A stretch of 64,000 bases of DNA from Lampris incognitus (Eukaryota > Chordata > Actinopteri > Lampriformes > Lampridae): positions 22,386,404 through 22,450,403 of the forward strand of contig NC_079224.1 of NCBI RefSeq assembly GCF_029633865.1. The letters run 5' to 3'. Below are positions 58,506-64,000 of the stretch, one piece after another. Numbering within the stretch: position 1 is the first letter of the stretch; each line of letters begins with the position of its first letter. The notes beneath the pieces were generated by a model, which was not told the origin of the DNA, searched no databases, and worked only from the letters and a program-made list of their open reading frames with translations. The position numbers were made by a program, and so were the translations under genes.

Positions 58506-59006
58506 ATAATGGCGTCCCGACATAACAAATCTACCAGTCCACATTGCATAACTTGTCATTGAAAAGATAGGTTATTACTAAGCAGTAGTCAATCTGGATA
58601 CTGTACTGTAATCAGTCATAACATATAACACACATCTCCTATTAATGGTATATGTTTGCAGTAAATAATGTGCACTTGAATCCACTGCTTCGTCCGTCTT
58701 GAGGCCGGGGAGCTATAGTATCTGACTAAAAGCAAATAACTTTGTAATAGTAATATCCCTGGTGGTAACAGGTGTGTTCTAAAACACCAATGCTACAGTA
58801 ACTCTATGTCTGGTGATCACAGGACAACTAAAATCACATAGCTATAACAATTGTAACATGTCAAAAGTTTTTTTTGGTTTTTTTTGGGGTTTTTTTTAAC
58901 ATTTTTTTTTTCATTTATTTATTTATACTGACTTGTCTGATTTGCTTATCTACCAGACACACTAGGCTGCCCTAGTCTGTGATAAGTAAACACTGGTGTA
59001 GGTTTT
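58506..59006 (-). other. Untranslated 3' region of element 3
   Basis: No open frame of note between the pol stop (59007) and the polypurine tract. Contains T runs at 58868-58910 on the plus strand. Confidence 0.5.
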
Positions 59007-60038
59007 CTATTTCTCAAAGGATATGCTTTTTCTCTGCACAGCTTCCCCTGGAGGAGGCTGCAAGGCATCTTCTGGTGGAGGCTGCAAGGCATCTTCCGGG
59101 CTCTTGTCGTCATCGGGCTCATCCTCTTCTTCAGCTCCAGATGTCTCGCCATTCTCTGACACTGTCCCATTGTCCTCTATTGTTGCAGGCTGCTCTGCAA
59201 AATCCTCTTCATCTTGACCGTCTCTTTCCTCCGGATAGAACTCCAAGGCGTCTGGGCTCAGCTGACTCTGGATCCGCTCACTGGCTCTGACTGTTGGTCG
59301 TCCCACGATGCATCTCCAGTTATCCTCATCATCTGAGTCACTGTCCTGTTCCTGGTTCCACTGCATTTGTCTGTCTGTCTTCTTTCTCTCCCGTCTAGGT
59401 TTCACAGGTAAGTCCTCTTCTCTTGGTTCCACCGGCAGGAAGTCGCATGGCAGAAGAAGGTTCCTATGCATGATTCTGGTTCGTCCTTTTCCATTCTCCG
59501 GCTTCAGCTCATACACAGGGCTGTCGGCGTGCTTCCTCTGTGTTACTACATGCACCTGGTCCTCCCAGAATGGTCTTAATTTCCCCGGTCCTCCTTTCTC
59601 GTTCAGGTTGCGGATGAGAACCCTGCATCCGGGATACAGCTCTGTCCCGTGGGCCTTTTTGTCGTATAGTGTTTTGTTTCTGGCCCCCTCCTTCCGTGCT
59701 GTCTCTGATGCTAGGCGATAGGCGTCATTCATGCGGGCCTTCCACTTCTCTGCATATTCTTGATGGGATAGTGCCTGGTCCTTTGCTCTAAGGCCAAACA
59801 TCAGGTCAATGGGAAGTCTTGGATTTCTGCCGAACAACAGATAGTAAGGTGCAAATCCGGTCGCTTCATTTCGGGTGCAGTTGTATGCATGTATCACCTT
59901 TGGGAGTGACGCTTTCCAATCCGTTTTCGCAACCGCTGGCAGGTTTCTCAGCATCGCCAGAACCGTTCTGTTGAAACGCTCGACCTGACCATTTCCTTGC
60001 GGGTGATACGGTGTTGTGTGAGAACCCCTGACTCCACT
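59007..60038 (-). pseudogene. Integrase C-terminal part of element 3
   Basis: It continues the pol frame after an in-frame TAG at about 60042-60044. The early part has TTPYHPQGNGQVERFNRT, containing the third catalytic glutamate region of the integrase core. Then come AYNCTRNEATGFAPYYLLFG and a GPY/F-like C-terminal segment (GKLRPFWEDQVHVV), and an acidic tail. Only this single nonsense codon separates it from the upstream frame. Confidence 0.8.
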
Positions 60039-60041
60039 GTA

Positions 60042-63000
60042 CTACTGCAGCTTGGCGAAGAGCTTATTGTCAAACTCCTTCCCTTGGTCATGGTGCAGCG
60101 TCGCCGGGAAACCAAATCTCAGCACAAAGTCCCCGAATACCCTCTCTGCGGCGGTCTTGGCAGCTTTGTTTCTGCATGCATAGGCTTGAACAAAACGGGT
60201 AAAGTGGTCCATAACCACCAGTATATACTCGTACCCTCCCTTACACTTCTCTAAGTGTAAGAAGTCAATGGAGACCATCTCAAATGGGTGTGTGGTCACG
60301 ATGTTGGTGAGAGGGGCTCTGGTTGGTTTGTTGGGGCGCTTGGTCTTCAGGCAGCTACACACCTGTGTGATGTAATGTTCCACATCTTTCTGCATGTGAG
60401 GCCAATAGAAACGGTCCCTCAACAGATGCAACACCCTCTCCACGCCTAGATGGCCCAGGTCTCTGTGCAGTTCTTTATACACCAGCTCATGGAACTTTTT
60501 CGGCAGGACTAGCTGAGTTCGGGTAGCTGTTTTCCGGCGCAGGATGCCATCATCATCAAGGCACAGCCGATGCTTCTCTCTCATGAGTGTCGCAACACCC
60601 CTGCTCGCACACTGTGTTTTTCCCCGAGGCCACTGATTGGAGGTTATGTACTTCAGCACCTCACCAATGACAGCATCCTCCCTCTGGGCGTCTCTCACCG
60701 TCTGATTGGGTATCTCTGCCACAGGTGATGTATGTTCCTTCTCAAACTCGGCTAGTGCTGTGGCTATGGTTACCGGACACATCCAAGGCTCAGCTCTCTC
60801 CAGCTGTACTGACAGCGCCTGGGTCACACTGTTCATGACCTCGGGGTGTACTTCTTGTGAACAGGTCTGCATGTACTGCTCCATCGGCATGCGTGAGAGG
60901 CCATCTGCGTCCCCATTGGCTCGTCCAGGCCGGTACTTGATAGAGAACTGGAAATCGGCTAACTCTGCTACCCACCTGTGGGTGGTCGCATTCAGTTTGG
61001 CTGTCGTGAGCACATAGGTGAGGGGATTATTGTCTGTGTAGACAGTGAATGATGGAGCGTGGTAGAGGTAATCTCTAAATCTCTCACATATGGCCCATTT
61101 CATCGCGAGGAACTCCAACTTCCCTGAGTGGAGATGGTAGTTCTTCTCAGGAGTTGTCAGTGTCCTAGACCCATACGCGATGACTGCCAGCCCACCCTGT
61201 GACTGTCTTTGATACAATACTGCCCCGAGGCCCTCTCGTGACGCGTCGCAGTGAAGGATAAAGGGCTGTTCAAAGTCTGGGTAGCCCAACACTGGTGGCT
61301 GGATGAGGAATTCAATCAACTGACAGAGGACCTGTTGGTGTTCAGCTGTCCACTTAACTGGGTGAGAGGAGGGCAGATGGTCTCGGGAGCCCTTCCTCCC
61401 CTTGTCCTTTCTCTTTTGTTTGAGCTTCCCCGCTGCTGTCTTCTCTGGGGTGAGGAGGTCATAGAGAGGCCTTGCGATTCGGGAGAAGATAGGTATGTAG
61501 GGCCGGTAATACGAGATGAATCCCAGCATCTTCCTGAGCTCTCCGATGGTCGTAGGTTCTCTCTCCTTCAGTGCCTGGACCGGGGCCACATCAGCGGGGT
61601 CCATGGTGTATCCATCCTTGGTCACAAGCCTTCCCAGGAACCTTACTTGGTTTTTGAAGAGTTCACATTTTCTTGCCGTCAGCTTGATTCCATGGCTTCT
61701 GTAGCGGTGCAGTACTCTTCTCAGGTGCTGGAGGTGTTCGTCGAATGTGGTTGAGTGGACCAGGTTGTCATCTAAATACGGCTGACAAATGTCGTCCCTC
61801 AGCCCAATCAAACATTCCTCCATGGACCTCTGGAACTCTGCTGGTGCTGAGGACAGTCCGAAGGGAATTCTCACCCATTCATATAATCCCCACGGGGTGA
61901 TGAATGCAGTCAGTGGGCGGCTGGACTCCTCAAGAAACCCCTGGTGATATGCCTTCCCCTGATCCAAGACAGAAAACCAGGCACTCCCCTTCAGGCTGTC
62001 GAGCATATCCTGGATGCGTGGTATTGGATGGCGGTCTGGGATGGACCTCTTGTTCAACTCACGGTAGTCACAGCAGAGGCGGAGGCTCCCATCCTTTTTC
62101 CGCACACACACGATTGGGCTTGAGTCGGGTGATTTTGACTTAGTTATCCAGCCTCTGTTCAGTAAATCCTCGAGGTATTCCTTCACTTCTTTATGAAGAG
62201 GCTTTGGGACTGATGTGTATGTCCGCTTCACCGGTGTGGTGTCACTCAGGCGGATCTTGAGCTGGAGTGATGGAATAGTCCCCACATCATGGTCATCGCG
62301 TGCGAACACACTACTCTCCTCCCGCAGTAGCTCTCTCACCTGCAGTTGTTGTTCAGGTGTCAGGTGGTTCAGAGGGACAGGCGGGTCCCATCGATCTTCC
62401 TCCTGGTGTTCCGTCTTGACATCACCTGGCCCTTTCAGCTTTGTTGTGTCTCTAATCACAGGTCTTCGTTCTGTACCTGTTGTGGAGGTCCCTGGGATGA
62501 CTGGGTTCACTGTACTAGTCCCATCCACATCCAACGGCTTCACGGCGGCAGGGTAGATGGCTCTAGTTCTTTGGGTCTGCCCCAGGGGAGTCCGTGGCGG
62601 CAGTGTGATGTCATGAGCTGTGACGTTAGTCACTGGGACAGCGATGCGTGACCAGGTTCCCTTCTGTAAACATACAATGTTTTCATCCACCTTCAGGCCC
62701 TCTGGCCACTTTGGGTTCACATTAGGCTCAAAGAGGACGTTCTGGTCTGCTTGGAGGGGCCCTGCTCTAACACCACACTTAACAGTCTTTGTCTGGCCCG
62801 CCGGAATAGTCATGCTTTCTCGGCCCACTTTAACCATCCCCTCACCTTCCATATCATCTCGGCTCTTTATCAGCTTCACGAGGACTTCAGCCTTCTTGTA
62901 GTCAACCGCGAACGCAATGCTTAGTGCCTTTGTGATTACACTTGATGGCTGTCCAGCTCCAGACTCTAACAGGTGTTCAATTACATTGTAACCGATGATC

Positions 63001-63401
63001 GGTTCTTCTGCGGTGCCCTGGTGTGTGGTTACTAGTATTGGCACAGTGAGTTCCATTGGTGGGGTCTGAGTGGTGCTATTCGGTGCTAACTGGACAGTCA
63101 CTTCCACCCATCCAGAGAAAGGAATGGTTGTCTGGTTTGCTGCTTTACCAGTCAGGGTGCCAGGGCCAAGGATCTCTTCTGTGCTTCTCACCTTGGTGTG
63201 TGGGAGATGTTTTCTCCTCCATTCTTCACTGATTAGGCAGACCTGCGACCCGGTATCCCACAATGCCTGTGTGGCTACACCATCAATGTAACAGTTTATC
63301 ATGTATTTCTTTCCAATTAGGTTCAGCAGCTGTGACTGGCGTTTTGAGGAGATATGACTCACTGTGGGTGCTTGCTGTTCCCGCCCTGCCTCGTCTCGCT
63401 G
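60042..63401 (-). pseudogene. pol of element 3: protease, reverse transcriptase, RNase H, integrase N-part
   Basis: A frame of about 1100 codons. The protease-like site is [16 protein letters not shown] near the start. The reverse transcriptase has [20 protein letters not shown] and [11 protein letters not shown] (the catalytic YLDD box). RNase H starts at [18 protein letters not shown]. The integrase zinc finger is [16 protein letters not shown]...CSCLKTKR, and the core begins [14 protein letters not shown] with [13 protein letters not shown]. It ends at a TAG inside the integrase core. The frame is the same as gag, separated by one TGA (63402-63404). Confidence 0.85.
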
Positions 63402-64000
63402 TCAGGCAGACTCTCTGGCTTCTAGTAGCTGAATACTGTCGTCGATGAGCTTGCTGGTGACAGTACAGCTAGATGTGTCTACCTGCTCCGATTTTTCAGG
63501 CCTCTGAGCTCTACACCCTCTTGAAAGATGGCCACTCTGTCCGCATTTGAAACAGTGGTTGCACTGGTCGCCCCTTTCACTGTCTTGACAGGCTTTGCAT
63601 CCGCGCTTCCTCACAGGCTGCTGCTGACGAGAAGGTCTTTGGCCAGAGGAGTGGTTCATGGCTTTTCTCATCTGTTCCATTTCTCCTTTCAGCTGTTGGA
63701 TTATCTCGTAGAACGCAGACTCCTTTTGGTTCCCTGCCTGTGTCTTAAGGGCTTTCACACTCGCGGATGTTGATGGCGACGACTCCTGACCCCCGACCAC
63801 TGCAGCTTCCGCTCCTAGATACTGATGTGCCTCAGCTCGCACTTCCCGCACTCTGGTTTCCTTACTGTGGGAGCTCTTCTTGAATTTCCGCTGTCTCTCT
63901 GACTCGAAACTTGCGGCCTCTATCATCTTAACAATGAGAACATCATCAGTAGTTGCTTGATCATCGAGATAGCTCTTGAGCTGATATTTTACCTGGTCAT
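63402..64000 (-). CDS. gag of element 3 (C-terminal part), ending in TGA before pol
   Basis: The frame is open from the window edge to a TGA at 63402-63404. It is basic and serine-rich, with a coiled-coil-like stretch (IIQQLKGEMEQMRKAM). A C-C-H-C zinc knuckle (CFKCGQSGHLSRGC, about 63515-63560) is preceded by another Cys cluster (CKACQDSERGDQC). The start lies outside the window. The pol frame follows in the same phase. Confidence 0.8.
   Translation of the reverse strand, partial: DQVKYQLKSYLDDQATTDDVLIVKMIEAASFESERQRKFKKSSHSKETRVREVRAEAHQYLGAEAAVVGGQESSPSTSASVKALKTQAGNQKESAFYEIIQQLKGEMEQMRKAMNHSSGQRPSRQQQPVRKRGCKACQDSERGDQCNHCFKCGQSGHLSRGCRAQRPEKSEQVDTSSCTVTSKLIDDSIQLLEARESA

Larger units (their letters stand above)
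57625..64000 (-). mobile_element. Ty3/gypsy retrotransposon 3, running off the window
   Basis: Its 3' LTR is 57625-58489 and its genes are on the minus strand with gag reaching the window edge. It is inserted in copy 2 of the Academ-like element. The protein sequence, CCHC zinc knuckle and long LTR separate it from the two CsRn1-like elements. The 5' LTR and target duplication are outside the window. Confidence 0.85.

Overview
The window is vertebrate, almost certainly teleost fish, genomic DNA. The evidence is a split vertebrate-type gene with canonical GT/AG introns (an RGS-domain gene resembling rgs18), tRNA-derived SINEs of the kind common in ray-finned fish, Tc1-like, hAT, L2-like and RTE-like LINE remnants, a Penelope-like element and three Ty3/gypsy LTR retrotransposons, plus long microsatellites. 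There is no sign of prokaryotic organisation. Most of the 64 kb is transposon, much of it nested, and there is one 200-base assembly gap (51574-51773).

Layout. 1-6.8 kb: SINE, a decayed Tc1-like element split by a 5S-rRNA-like repeat, a 160-bp palindrome, a possible miRNA-like hairpin and tetranucleotide arrays. 6.8-16.1 kb: a hAT element split exactly by a 6.79-kb DNA transposon with long inverted termini, a 3-bp CAC target duplication and an intact 1558-codon ORF; I tentatively place it in the Academ (XPG-nuclease) type. 16.1-25.2 kb: LINE fragments, a Tc1 pseudogene, a small inverted-repeat element, and a foldback Tc1 derivative sitting inside an L2-like reverse transcriptase. 25.9-28.4 kb: a degenerate Penelope-like element with a GIY-YIG endonuclease remnant and inverted terminal repeats. 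29.26-33.57 kb and 44.64-48.33 kb: two related Ty3/gypsy elements (minus strand) with short LTRs, a tRNA-Trp-type primer site and a C-H-C-C Gag motif, which points to the CsRn1 group. Between them lie SINEs, microsatellites and another Tc1 remnant.

49.0-50.8 kb holds the only recognisable host gene: four coding exons on the plus strand giving the N-terminus and first part of an RGS domain. The rest of the RGS domain is not found before the gap or in the remainder of the window. After the gap comes a second copy of the Academ-like element on the opposite strand, with two frameshifts, cut at 57624 by a third, unrelated Ty3/gypsy element whose 3' LTR is 57625-58489 and which runs off the window at 64000 (gag and pol on the minus strand).

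The strongest candidate for a poorly described system is the Academ-like transposon: two nearly identical copies in one window, one with an intact ORF, combining paired Cys/His modules, a FEN/XPG-like acidic core and a C-terminal eight-cysteine module. All family assignments come from reading motifs without database searches.
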